In this document: piece by piece, positions 10,281-20,028 of the stretch
How positions within the stretch are numbered: position 1 is the stretch's first letter
Layout: the number at the start of each line of letters is the position of its first letter
Assembly (NCBI GenBank): GCA_035772405.1
Contig: JAYKKM010000042.1
Location: 442,501-506,500, forward strand
Origin: Chrysogorgia sp. JL179-B06
Lineage: Eukaryota > Cnidaria > Anthozoa > Scleralcyonacea > Chrysogorgiidae
Length of the DNA: 64,000 nt
Reading direction: 5' to 3'
The notes under the pieces: generated by a model
Told to the model about the DNA's origin: nothing
The model's database searches: none
Seen by the model: the letters and a program-made list of their open reading frames with translations, nothing else
Translations under genes and position numbers: made by a program

Positions 10281-10423
10281 TTATAACGATTGCTTTGGTT
10301 TTTAAATTATCATTGCATAGATATAGAAAATCAAATCTTCCAGGGAGAGCAGGATTTTAGCCAATATCCGTCCTGTAGAAAACACTGTCTACAGGTTACC
10401 AAATGTTTAACGCTATTAATTTT

Positions 10424-10650
10424 ACATCCCAATTGTGCAGTAAATGGTTACAATTTGGTTATTTGGCACAAAACTAGCTACTGTAACTTGCATATTATAT
10501 TACTGTGACAAATCATAAAGCCAGAAATATATCAGTTGGTATGCGCATACCAACTGATATATTTCTGGTTTTATGATTTGTCACAGTAGCTAGTTTTGTG
10601 CCAAATTGTAACCATTTACTGCACAATTGGGATGTAAAATTAATAGAATT
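10424..10650. repeat. Long palindrome
   Basis: The stretch TTTTACATCCCAATTGTGCA ... to the centre GGTATGCGCATACC near 10543 is mirrored on the other side, to TGCACAATTGGGATGTAAAA. Arms are about 100 bp; the left arm has a 16-nt extra segment. Confidence 0.7.
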
Positions 10651-10678
10651 AAAAATTTTAATAGATCCTAAATTATCT

Positions 10679-11360
10679 TTAAAGTGTCTATAACGTCTGT
10701 GGGGATTTTACATATTTGTAATCTATGGATTCTCGTGAGATAAATTGTAATATATCTTGTCAGCTTCATAGAGTTTTTGGCTGTTAAAGTTGACGGAAAT
10801 GACGTCAAATCGGGCATATGTAAAGATGTTTTCATGAAGACAGATTCCCATAAGATATATTACAACGTCTTTCTGATAACAGACAAAAGCTGTGCCTCAA
10901 AACTTTTAAAAAAATACAATCGACACCATCTTCTCCTTTGGCTACTTTGATTCCACCGACGAGATATGAAGCACATCGCCGAAAATTACGTGGTAGTGTT
11001 GATCGACTTTCTCTTTACCAATGCAATACTGACCGTTATAACCGCAGCTTTTTTCCCGCCATGACGAGATGCATAAATGACTTAATTACATCTTGACTAA
11101 GTTCTATGTTAAACTTTAGTAAATTTTGTTTCTAATTGTAAACCGGTTCCAGTCCCCCGGTATTCTATTATTTGTTTGTAAACTTTTTCAATATGACCTT
11201 TTTAAAGACCTTTTTAAACAGTTGTAAATATAAAGCAATTCACTGTATTAGTGCGATTTTATATTCAATAAACCATCTATTATTATTATTACAATTTATC
11301 TCAGGAGAATCCACAGATTACAAATATGTTAAATCCCCACAGATGTTATAGGCACTTTAA
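10679..11360. mobile_element. TTTAAAGTG foldback element carrying a LINE tail
   Basis: Arms 10679-10753 and 11290-11360 are inverted copies (TTAAAGTGTCTATAACGTCT; GTCTGTGGGGATTTTACATA). A second member of the family is at 12732-13174. The interior contains a LINE 3' fragment. Confidence 0.6.
10915..11290 (+). mobile_element. LINE 3' fragment
   Basis: A short frame (10925-11085) with LRGSVDRLSLYQCNTDRYNR and SFFPAMTRCINDL matches the C-terminal end of CR1/jockey-type reverse transcriptases. It is followed by a 3' UTR, AATAAA and an (ATT)n tail at about 11275-11290. Confidence 0.5.
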
Positions 11361-11883
11361 TTAGCATGGTCACTAAAATTGCATTTGAACCTGTGGCAAA
11401 CCTAGTTAGCCTAACCCCCAGGGGTCATTTGCTGATGTTAAATATGTAAAAAGTTCTTAACACCAACTGCATGGCAGCATTTTGATGCATGATTTCTTTA
11501 CTGATTAATGTAATATAAAAATCAAATATTTCAAGGGAGAGCAGGATTTTAGCCAATATCCTTCCTGTAGAGACATAGTAGAGTCTTAGTGTCTACAAGT
11601 GACCATTTGGTCACTAACGTTTAATGCTATTTAATTTAACATCCTAATCGTGCAGTTTGGCACATAATAAATTAACATATTACAATGACCAGATCAGACA
11701 ATGTCAGGGCCATTTCAAATTTCCTTTTCACATGTTTAATATCAGCTATAACTTCGTAGTCAAATGGCAAATGCCACAGGTTCAAATTATTGCAATTTTA
11801 ATAACAATGCTAATTAAAGATAATTCAGAATCTATTGTGGCTACTTAGTTAGCCCATAACAACTTGTATTTTTATGGAGTTAT

Positions 11884-12310
11884 AATAATAATAATAATAT
11901 TATTATTTCCGTTTAGCTCAATGGCGCTTTACAATTTGAAATAAATAATATAAAAAATTACAAGAGTAATAGAATTTACATTGATAGCTAAATACTTCAT
12001 ATGAATATGCCATATAATACTACTAAATATCATAGGCTTGTTTAAAAAGATATGTTTTAATATTTAACTTAAAACTAGACAATGTTGCACAATGGCGTAA
12101 AGAATCAGGCAGCGAGTTCCATAACATAGGTGCTGCATGACTAAAAGAGCGTTGACCATAGGTTGCTAGTTTAATAGTTGGTACAGAAAGCAGGTTTCTG
12201 GCTGACGACCGTAATTGCCTAGCCGGCCTGTACACATGTAATAGGTCTCTTATATATCCTGGCGCCAGTCCATTTAATGCCTTATACGTAATTAAAAGTA
12301 TTTTATAAGT
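11884..12310 (-). mobile_element. CR1/L2-like LINE 3' end
   Basis: On the minus strand: TYGQRSFSHAAPMLWNSLPD then SFKLNIKTYLFKQAY, the hallmark C-terminus of CR1/L2-clade reverse transcriptases. Next come a short 3' UTR with GTAAAGCGCCATTGAGC and a (TAA)n/(ATT)n tail at 11884-11906. It is 5' truncated, as usual. Confidence 0.75.
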
Positions 12311-12731
12311 TATACGAAATTATGAGTTGTTAAATTATTTTGTGAAATTATGTGTTGTGAAATTATGTGTTGAGAAATTATGAGTTGTCACAGAGTTGTC
12401 AACCCTTGTATTACCAGTAACTAATAATATATAGAAAATTTCTTGATTAATGTCAACTCATTCATATTGTAAAACATACACAACATACTTGTACAGTTCA
12501 GTAGAAACAGTATGGCTTGCATGAGAAAAATAAACGTTTTGAAGTCTCTGATGACCCTACAGGCCTAGTGGTGATGAGGGCAAATTTTCAGTGTCTTAAG
12601 GCAGCTAGATACTTGTTAGTGAAGGCATTTTATCCTTTAGGTAGGGTATAGTCATTTGACTAGACAGCCATTTGCAACAAAAGATAATTTAGGATCTATT
12701 GTGGATGTACGGTATGAGATGTCACAGAGCT

Positions 12732-13174
12732 GTTAAAGTGCCTATCCAGCCTGTGGGGATTTTACATATTTAGGATCTTTGGATTCTCATGAGAAAAATT
12801 ATAATATATATTGTCATTTGCATATTTCATCTTCATGCCCTTTTCCCCTGGTAAACTTCACAGGAAGTGACGTCAATACAGGGACACGCAATATTTTGCT
12901 AAGTGATTCAGCAATGAAATACAGCGAAAGTTTGGCTTTGAACTTTGAACAGCCTGTTTAGACAAAATTCACTCAATAACATTCACTGTTGAATAACACC
13001 GCAAAATATTATGAGTCTTTTCTCCCTGCGTTGACGTCACTTCCTGTGAACTTTAGCAGGGGAAAATGCATGAAGATGAAATTTTAGAACAACAAGATAT
13101 ACTACATTTCTTTTTGGTAGAACCCAAAGATTATGAATATGTAAAACCCGCACAGGCTGAATAGGCACTTTAAC
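12732..13174. mobile_element. TTTAAAGTG foldback element
   Basis: Arms TTAAAGTGCCTATCCAGCCT and its inverted partner at 13150-13174 extend inward through CAGGAAGTGACGTCAA / TTGACGTCACTTCCTG. TTAA at both ends. Sister of 10679-11360. Confidence 0.65.
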
Positions 13175-13609
13175 CCTTCTACTAAATGGCATCTTCCAGA
13201 GCTAATTAGGACATGACTGTCATGTACACAATATTCAAAAATGTAATACAGAAATTCAAATTTCACAATACATTAGATACTAACCAATTATAAAGAGGAC
13301 TTTCACACGGTATAAAGCAGAATGTCTTTAGTTTCTTTTTCTATCATGTATGATAATCACAGGAAGTTCCCAAATAAGGCACATACTTGTTTGGCTATCT
13401 CATATGGGGACTGTTGAATTAAGTCAAGAAAATCCTGAAATCAATGTTATATGTTAGTAAATAAATGCTTTAAATGTCAATTATAAAAATGTTAAGAATT
13501 GTATTATGTTGAGTAAGTTTAATCATGGACGGTAACTCAAGCATTGTGCATGCTGGGTACCATTGTATGACATTTATGTGAGCATTGTTCTTAAAGTGCC
13601 CTTGAGACA

Positions 13610-13700
13610 ACTACAATAATAATAATAATAATAATAATAATGAGAATTTCTATATTGCTAATTCCCTATAACCCATTAGCACTTTACAATATGGTAGTAA
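13610..13700 (-). repeat. Probable LINE tail with (TAA)n
   Basis: (AAT)8 followed by sequence whose minus strand reads TTGTAAAGTGCTAATGGG, the kind of 3' end seen at 11884-11940. No coding part remains. Confidence 0.35.
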
Positions 13701-14162
13701 CCTAAGTAGATAAATCTTAAAATTACACTCTTAAATTTACAATTGATAGATAACTATTATAAAAATATATTAAAGTCCTAAAAATATTAAAAATAAAAAT
13801 TATGTATAAGCTGCTGCCCTATTAAGCTTCGAGGAATATAATTTGTCGAGGTTAATAAATGTTCACATTTGCCAGAAAAGATAAACAATAAAAAGTTGTT
13901 AATGGAGATTAGGCAGGAACTAAAACAATCAGACATACAATATAATCCATAATTCACTATATACAGGAACTGAGTGGCGTTCGGTTCTTGCCCCATTGTA
14001 ATATGCAATTTATATAACTCAAATTGTGATTATACTTACACCTGGCATATCACATACATTTAACTGCTCATATTTTGTTAGTAAAGTTAGGTAGTTGCAG
14101 CTTGATGTTTGTAAAGTTTTAAAGGTTTTGCTGTGCAAGCTGTGTTAAGTTGTCAATACTCT

Positions 14163-14238
14163 GAGCACCAGACAGGACTCGAACCTGTAACCTTCTGAAC
14201 GCTAGACAGATGCTCTAACCATTGAGCCATTGGAACTC
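14163..14238 (-). repeat. tRNA-Ala-like 76-nt SINE head
   Basis: 76 nt; D arm GCTCAATGGTTAGAGC; anticodon-loop equivalent has AGC; T arm GGTTCGAGTCC. Embedded in a longer unit ending in GTAAAGTTAGGTAGTTGCAG. Confidence 0.65.
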
Positions 14239-14494
14239 AGACGGCAGAGCAAGGTTAATTACGGTATGTAAACCCTGGGACGAGTCTTCCCGTTATCACA
14301 AATACTTGTTGGACTACAAGTCGTTGTTGTGACAGTCAATTTCCAGTTAAATGTTGTTAGTAAAGTTAGGTATAGTTGCAGCGTGATGTTTGTAAAGTTG
14401 TAAAGGTTTTGCTGTGCAAGCTGTGTTATTTGTGATAACGGCAAGACTCGTCCCAGGATTTAAATACCGTAATTAACCTAATGCTCTGCCATCT

Positions 14495-14570
14495 TAGTTC
14501 CAGTGGCTCAATGGTTAGAGATTCTGTCTAGCGTTCAGAAGGTTACGGGTTTGAGTCCTGTCTGGTGCTC
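14495..14570 (+). repeat. tRNA-Ala-like 76-nt SINE head
   Basis: 76 nt, B box GGTTTGAGTCC. It follows a partial inverted copy of the 14163 unit and shares the tail TTTTTCTGAGTATTGACAACT. Confidence 0.6.
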
Positions 14571-14770
14571 AGAGTTTTTCTGAGTATTGACAACTTAACA
14601 CAGCTTGCACAGCAAAACCTTTACAACTTTACAAACATCAAGCTGCAACTACCTAACTTTAACTGGAAATTAACTGTCACAACAACGACTTGTAGTCCAA
14701 CAAGTATTTGTGATAACGGCAAGACTCGTCCCAGGGTTTAAATACCGTAATTAACCTTGCTCTGCCATCT

Positions 14771-14846
14771 GAGTTCCAGTGGCTCAATGGTTAGAGCGTC
14801 TGTCTAGCGTTCAGAAGGTTACTGGTTCGAATCCTGTCTGGTGCTC
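14771..14846 (+). repeat. tRNA-Ala-like 76-nt SINE head (best preserved)
   Basis: 76 nt: acceptor-like GAGTTCC/GGTGCTC, D arm GCTCAATGGTTAGAGC, anticodon loop CTAGCGT (AGC, alanine), B box GGTTCGAATCC. Not a functional tRNA gene because acceptor and anticodon stems have mismatches and the unit is one of a cluster. Confidence 0.65.
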
Positions 14847-15219
14847 AGAGTTTTTCTGAGTATTGACAACTTAACACAGCTTGCACAGCAAAACCTTTAC
14901 AACTTTGCTCAACACTCATGCTAGAGTGAGATGCTGATGATACAGTAAAGGTATTATAGTATATGAACACACATGATGTATGAAGTAACTACAAACTGTG
15001 CAGTATGCCAATAATATTTTCTTGATGTCACCTACAACAGACTTGTATGTACCAGTAGAAACCAGAAGCACTATGGCTTGCATGAGAAAAACAAACTTAC
15101 CAATTGAATTGGCAATGCCAATATTGCGAACTTTGATATAAATAATTTCAAAGTATGTTAAGCTGATAGTAAAGCCTTCGCTAAAATCGAATCTGGAAAA
15201 ATATAACAACTATCTACGT

Positions 15220-16380
15220 CAAAATATGAGTATTTATCTCAAACTTTAAGTGTGATTCAAACCAAATTGTCAGCCGAACATAAAGGCAAACACAACTCAA
15301 TTATTAACCTCTGAAATAACCATCCAATCCTTTGATTACAATACGTATGAAAACAAATAATTGAATAAGAACAGGTAATAAATAAATGCGCATTATTAAA
15401 CAGCTTATCTAATAGCTATAGTTGCTGACTCGCACTCAAATTATATACAAATATAAAATGATTAAACTGAATGTGACTTACGGACGTACCTTCAAAATTC
15501 TGACGACAATCTTCGTCTACAGCCCATGATTCGGAAATCAACGAGTCCTTTTGGAAACCATCACAAAATACAGCCAAGAAATTCAAATTAAATATAGAAA
15601 TATAACGATCAAAGACCAAGAAACTTCAAGTTTCGAAATGGCCGCGTGGTGTATTGTATCCCATGATTCTTTGACGTCTCACAAGCATCGTTTTATGTTA
15701 GATTTCAAGTTTTTATTTTGTTATATTGTATTAATTATTAAATACAAATTTTAAGAAAAATTCTAGTTTAACAAAAACCAAGTGACTGCAAATCAATTTT
15801 AATTGGCATCTTTCTGTACACAGTGGACACAGACCACGTCATAGACACATCGAGGTTATTTTCTCGAGATTCAGAAGCTTTACAAGAACAAAAACCCTAA
15901 CCATAATCCAAATAAAAACTCTTGTCATAACCATAAAATAAAATATATCCTATTCATCGGAGCATGCCCAGGGTCTTATCTCCGCTCCCGGTTGCTTGCC
16001 GCTTTGTTCGCTTTATGTTCGCATTAAAGTTTTTATTTGGTTATATTGTATTAATTATTAAACCCAAATTTTATGAAAATATAAAAATGCTACTTTAAGA
16101 AAAATCAAATCACTGCAAATCAAATGTAATGTGCCATGCTAGCAGTTTTGTAAAAACACTTCGGTTCTTAGTGTTAGGACTAACTTACACTGGGCTAACT
16201 TACACTGTGTTATTTTACATTAATTAAATCCGTCCTGTCCGTTCTGCGCATGTGTGATATTTCAAACGTGCGGGACTCCAAATATATGTCAACAAACTTC
16301 AACGGAATAGATTTTCGACAGTTCGAAAGCGAGTATTCGTCAAGGTGGCGAAGGCGCGAATATATTATCCACCAAGCCAT
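15220..16380. other. TE2 interior with a direct repeat, no gene
   Basis: About 15700-15790 and 16022-16120 share TTGTATTAATTATTAAA and CTGCAAATCAA blocks, a diverged direct repeat. No convincing coding frame. Confidence 0.4.
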
Positions 16381-16791
16381 TTAACAAATTCGACCAATTT
16401 AAAACGGTCGTAACATAAAACAATTTGGTTATTTTGTTCACATGCACTGTGACCAATTAACAATTGGTTGTGACCAATGAACAATTGGTTTAAATAACCA
16501 ATTTATATATGGTTGTCACCAATTCGTTTGGTTATTTCAACCGTTTTGAATTGGTTGCAACCAATTTAAACGGTTGTTTCAACCGGTCGTTTTTTACAGT
16601 GTGGAGAACGTGTGGTCAGTTCGTCGGGTGTCACCTGCATTGTTCATGTAAAGAATTTTGAGCCCTGATTTACTTAACGTGACTAGTCTGCGGAGAGTCT
16701 CTGTCGTTTTTCCTGCAAACATAGGACCAATCACGATTTCCAGTTTAACCAACTTTCTCTGTCATGGTTACTGTACTCTGAGATTTTTTTA

Positions 16792-17450
16792 TTATGGTAA
16801 CCATCGTTCAGTGTTAACTATCCGCTGAATCTCTAAGTTTTCAAGATGAGACCTTGAGCTCTCGTTTCTTGAGCGGCACATTGGGCTATTGGTGACCATA
16901 TCATGCGCAAAATACTGGTGGGTAAACGATATCATGTGGTCGTAGATATCATCCACACCCACTATCTCATTACACCCCACCTTGCAAACGTTAACGTCAT
17001 GGTTTGCGGCAAGCTTTAGCCACGCTTTGAGTTTGGTCGGACTCGGTCTCCATAGAAGGCTCGCTAAGAACACTTCGAGGTAGTCACCGAGTAGCGCGGC
17101 GGAGGACTCACAAGTGTTTCCTAAGTAGTCGTTACCTGCTAACACAACGTGCTTGAACGGTAAGTAACACCACACAGGGATCTTGCTAGCTAACTCGTTA
17201 ACATCCTGTTGGCTCTATCTTCTTGAAGATTGACCCAAGCCTCGTGAATGCACTTTGTAGTGAGAAGCTGAGCACCAAATCGTCTCACCACCTCCTCATT
17301 TTTACACCAGCGCTCGCACAACGTGAAGACTGACGAGTACTCTTTTAAGACGCTAGGTCGAGAGGCGCCTTGTGGGATATACACATTGATAAAGTCGTAT
17401 CTCAACGTTTCGGCGATCTCCGCTTCTACAGCGTCTTGGGCTTGAGTCAT
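16792..17450 (-). pseudogene. Tandem paralogue A, unknown family
   Basis: ATG 17450 (MTQAQDAVEAEIAETLRYDF) to a stop in the 17190 region, continuing one frame over (VNELASKIPVWCYLPFKHVV) to TAA 16792. About 215 residues in total. Conserved with paralogue B: HxAWxxL, then K(I/L)..P...YL..KH...AG.D.L.N, then LEV.LASL, then AWL.LA.NHD..VC..GC. The cysteines near the end could bind metal. I do not recognise the family. Gene lies 27 bp upstream of the thymidine kinase on the same strand. Confidence 0.5.
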
Positions 17451-17480
17451 TATACTATACCTCCAGAGAAAAAGCCTAAT

Positions 17481-17892
17481 TTTTAGTGCGTTTGGTTTGG
17501 GGAGCTGTGAGAAATTCGTAGTGATATGTGCTGACGCTCAAACACACCTTGACACCCCTCACACACATAAGCGTCATGGTTCTCAGCGAGTCTCAGCCAC
17601 GCATTGAGAACATACCTTTTTGGCTTCCACACAGGCTTGCGAGCAATACCTCAAGGTGTTGGGACACCAACACACCGGAACTGACGCTAGGGTTATCCAA
17701 GTGGTCAGAACCTGCGTACCCAAGGTGTTTGCATGCTAAATAGCTCCTCAGGGGGACCATTTTAACTAACTTGTTGATCAGAATCTTAGAGACCTCGGCG
17801 TCAAGCTCTGTCCAAGCGTTGTGAAGCGCTATGGCAGTCTGAAAAATGTCGCGATGCTGTGGTGACCCAGTTCTCAGAAGGCAAGTCATCAT
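17481..17892 (-). pseudogene. Tandem paralogue B, unknown family
   Basis: ATG 17892 (MMTCLLRTGSPQHRDIFQTA), ALHNAWTELDAEVSK, LACKHLGYAGSDHL, VLLASLCGSQKG; then a one-base shift near 17605 to NAWLRLAENHDAYVCEGC and a stop at 17481. It aligns along its length with paralogue A, and both are preceded by a similar GTGCGTTTNGTTTGG ... CTGTGAGA segment (17486-17515 and 17915-17943), so the promoter region was duplicated with the gene. Confidence 0.5.
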
Positions 17893-18013
17893 ACAAGAGT
17901 CTCAGAAAAATTTGGGTGCGTTTCGTTTGGAACTGTGAGACACCTGCGAGGTCAACTGTGAGACACAGGTGTGAGATCAACTGTGAGTAAGATAACACGT
18001 GATAGTGTATTAG

Positions 18014-18358
18014 ATGACTGAAGATTCACAGACTCTTGACGCTAAGATCACAGCTGATGTGAAAAGTGTTAAGGTGAAGGACCCAAAGCGTGTCGCTACT
18101 GGCAAAAAGTTGGCTGAGATATCGAAAGCTGCGAAAGAAAAGAAAATGCGTGAGATGATAGTCAACGAAGAACAGAGTAGTGAGTGGAGCTATGGTTACA
18201 TTGTCGGAACACTTGGTGTTATCATCGCTGGTGCTTCGTTATGGTACACAATTAGCAGTGAAAAAGAAACACAATTAGAACCCGCGAGCACTGCAGCTAG
18301 TGCGTCAGAGAGTCATAGACGTCGTCCAACTGGAGGACTCGACACATTTGACTCTTGA
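18014..18358 (+). CDS. Single-pass membrane protein with basic KxxDPxRVxxGKKLAE motif
   Basis: Intact, 114 residues. Residues about 20-45 (VKVKDPKRVATGKKLAEISK) form a basic helix; one transmembrane segment follows (YGYIVGTLGVIIAGASLWYT, about 60-80); a polar Ser/Ala-rich tail ends the protein. The motif recurs, in my recollection, in small uncharacterised proteins of cnidarian Polinton-like elements. Likely a virion membrane or scaffold-type protein; function unknown. Confidence 0.55.
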   Translation: MTEDSQTLDAKITADVKSVKVKDPKRVATGKKLAEISKAAKEKKMREMIVNEEQSSEWSYGYIVGTLGVIIAGASLWYTISSEKETQLEPASTAASASESHRRRPTGGLDTFDS

Positions 18359-18379
18359 ACAAAACACACGACAATATAT

Positions 18380-18616
18380 ATGACTGCGATCGATCGAAAA
18401 GAAGTTATGAACGAACTGTACGACGCGCTTCTCATCACGACTGGTGCTGTGGTAGTGCGTATGGTTTCGAAAAAGGCTTTGGGAGAACCATTAGTAACAC
18501 CAGAGACAGTGAAAGGTACAGTGAAACTCGCTGCAGCTGTTGGTGCAGGAACGTTGTTAGTAAAATGGGTGCAATCGAAAAAGTGGATACCGACAGATCC
18601 ATTCAAATCAACGTAA
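18380..18616 (+). CDS. Small hydrophobic protein
   Basis: Intact, 78 residues. Two hydrophobic stretches (ALLITTGAVVVRMV and LAAAVGAGTLLVKWVQ) and a conserved-looking end, KKWIPTDPF. Starts 21 bp after the previous stop. Looks like a membrane-embedded partner of the neighbouring proteins. Confidence 0.55.
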   Translation: MTAIDRKEVMNELYDALLITTGAVVVRMVSKKALGEPLVTPETVKGTVKLAAAVGAGTLLVKWVQSKKWIPTDPFKST

Positions 18617-18620
18617 GTTA

Positions 18621-19040
18621 ATGGTGAGTGTTGTGGCTGGAGGGATTTTTAACGCAGTGGCTTTTGCAGGCGCTGGCTTTATGTTTTCGAAGTTTAATCA
18701 CACAGGCTATGAAGCTGAGATGAAGAGACACAACCATGCGTTGGAACAGTTAGCAAAATCGAAAGAAGTGTAGTATGAAAATGAGGTTGCTAAAAAAGAT
18801 AAGATCCAGCGTTTGCGACAACAGCTCTCGGATGCTAACGCTGACATCAATGACACAAACCACGCGTTGGAAGAGCTTAGAAGCGTAATGACCATTCAGT
18901 ATGACGGTCGAGTGTTCACTGAGAGTCCGAAGATTGCGGATTACTACCAACCGAGTGCGGAAATGAGGGAATACCAATTGTTGTTTGTTGGTGCGTTAGG
19001 TTTGGGTAGTGGAATAGTGGCGTGGGTATTGGTTCGATAA
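18621..19040 (+). pseudogene. Membrane/coiled-coil protein with in-frame TAG
   Basis: ATG 18621, five bases after the previous stop. Hydrophobic N-terminus (VVAGGIFNAVAFAGAGFMF), then a charged coiled coil interrupted by TAG 18771-18773. The same frame continues through KKDKIQRLRQQLSDANADIN and DTNHALEEL to a C-terminal transmembrane segment (LLFVGALGLGSGIVAWVL) and TAA 19040. About 139 residues. The three genes 18014-19040 look like one membrane-protein module. Confidence 0.55.
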
Positions 19041-19063
19041 AAAATGTTCACTTATTATAGGTG

Positions 19064-19237
19064 ATGGACAAACTTATGAAGCAGATGAGTTATGGTTACA
19101 CAATTGATGAGATTGCGAATGAAACGCAAATTGAGTGTGGAGATATCTTCAGGCTTTACTACTGCTTGGATTGCAGTGTTGTGAAAAACACAACCGAGTG
19201 CGGTGGGTACGCATGTCCAAAGTGTGGTGACATCTAA
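19064..19237 (+). CDS. 57-residue zinc-ribbon protein
   Basis: ATG 19064 to TAA 19235-19237, intact. Residues 8-30 look like a helix (MSYGYTIDEIANET); the second half is a C4 zinc ribbon: YYCLDC, then C, then ACPKCGDI. Possibly a transcription or DNA-replication accessory factor; nothing more can be said. Confidence 0.5.
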   Translation: MDKLMKQMSYGYTIDEIANETQIECGDIFRLYYCLDCSVVKNTTECGGYACPKCGDI

Positions 19238-19264
19238 TGGGGTTACGTTCAGAGTTATAGTGAC

Positions 19265-19666
19265 ATGAGACTCACACGACTAAAAAGCGTTCACGAGCGG
19301 TCTTGGTGGATGGGGAGCATACTATGGAACGTTGTGAAGTCTGAGCACCTCTAGTTAATAAAAGAGGACTTCTCGAAAGTTGTCAACGTGTTGCACTCAT
19401 GTGGGTTGATAAAGGGTATAAACGTTAGCAGATATGGATACTACATCATCAGGTTGTATCATATAAGACAATTCGAGACACTCGAGAAGGTGTCAGACCT
19501 TAGAGACGGAAAGGTGAGAGAGAAGTTTGACGATAATTTGTTTGGGGTGGTGTATCCAAAGTTGGGATGGTGTGACAACAGTGATCGTTATTACAATGAG
19601 TGGGTTAAGAAAAAGTGTGCTATATATAGAAGCCATGGACGACGTCACAGAAAACCCACTTGTTAG
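19265..19666 (+). pseudogene. Unknown protein with in-frame TAG
   Basis: ATG 19265 (MRLTRLKSVHERSWWMGSIL), TAG at 19352-19354, then the same frame open to 19666 (KVVNVLHSCGLIKGINVSRY; GVVYPKLGWCDNSDRYYNEW). About 133 residues if the stop is read through. Family not recognised. Its 3' end overlaps the next ATG at 19635 in a different frame. Confidence 0.4.
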
Positions 19667-20027
19667 AACTGGTGTGATTGGTGCAGCCGTTATAAATCCA
19701 CTAACAGGTAGAGCGATCAACGTTCATGGACAAGTCTACAATCGACTTGTTAGAGACGGTGTTTTTAACGACCCGACAAATGTGACTATTGTTAACCCGC
19801 TGACAAACAGACGAGTTAACGTCGGCAGTCAGACATATAACCGTCTTGTTAGAGATGGTGTTGTTAGAAATCGGGAGGAACGACCTACAGTTAAAGACCC
19901 GTCGACACAGCTGTTGGATCGAGCACTGAGAGGATTCACAAGGTCTTATGGAGTCGAGGTGGTTAACGCCAGAGACATCAACCAACTAAACGCAACTAGA
20001 AGCGTTGTCATAAAAAAAAGACACTAA
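19635..20027 (+). CDS. NPLT-repeat protein fused or adjacent to polymerase
   Basis: ATG 19635 (MDDVTENPLVRTGVIGAAVI), 130 residues. Two copies of a repeat: INPLTGRAINVHGQVYNRLV and VNPLTNRRVNVGSQTYNRLV, each followed by RDGV. NP(x)TGRxI(x)VxGxxYxxL repeats occur in large DNA virus and adintovirus-type proteins next to or at the N-terminus of the polymerase. The C-terminus (RDINQLNATRSVVIKKRH) ends one base before the polymerase frame. Polymerases of this type normally have several hundred residues between such repeats and the exonuclease, so I think this is the N-terminal part of the polymerase polyprotein with an internal deletion at its end. Confidence 0.6.
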   Translation: MDDVTENPLVRTGVIGAAVINPLTGRAINVHGQVYNRLVRDGVFNDPTNVTIVNPLTNRRVNVGSQTYNRLVRDGVVRNREERPTVKDPSTQLLDRALRGFTRSYGVEVVNARDINQLNATRSVVIKKRH

Positions 20028-20028
20028 A

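Larger units (their letters stand above)
8895..16601. mobile_element. TE2: 7.7 kb CACTG-ended DNA element inside the thymidine kinase
   Basis: Left end CACTGTAAAAAATGACCGGT; right end, reverse complemented, CACTGTAAAAAACGACCGGT; the inverted match continues for about 30 bp with one mismatch. Flanked by TG at 8893-8894 and 16602-16603, and the kinase frame is continuous across the site. Both outer regions carry palindromes of the GGTTGTTTCAACC type (8968-9240 and 16385-16590). There is no transposase; the interior holds LINE tails, SINEs and foldbacks. CACTG ends, short duplications and subterminal repeats fit the EnSpm/CACTA-like (CMC) group, as a non-autonomous member. That classification is inference. 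Confidence 0.8.
8483..16765 (-). pseudogene. tk: Type II thymidine kinase split by TE2
   Basis: Two minus-strand pieces, 16765-16602 and 8894-8483, are separated by TE2. The first has the P-loop GPMFAGKTTETLRR and LYMNNAGDTRRTDH; the second has LTDYDGIGIDEGHWYSD (Walker B region and magnesium site), AGIHVIICGL, and zinc-ligand motifs CAVC and CRRH around the lasso. Together these are the ordered landmarks of the short, TK1-like (type II) thymidine kinases of animals, bacteria and large DNA viruses, which phosphorylate thymidine for nucleotide salvage. Apart from TE2, the N-terminus is damaged: the only nearby ATG (16765) is in a different frame from the P-loop, implying an extra one-base lesion near 16750. 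TE2 lies between the P-loop and Walker B, so the gene is inactive. Confidence 0.85.

Noticed and set aside
11657..11848. 63-codon plus frame in TE2
   Set aside because: No motif, biased A+T codons, inside a non-coding transposon interior.
14771..14846. Functional tRNA-Ala gene
   Set aside because: Acceptor and anticodon stem mismatches, clustered copies with shared SINE tails.
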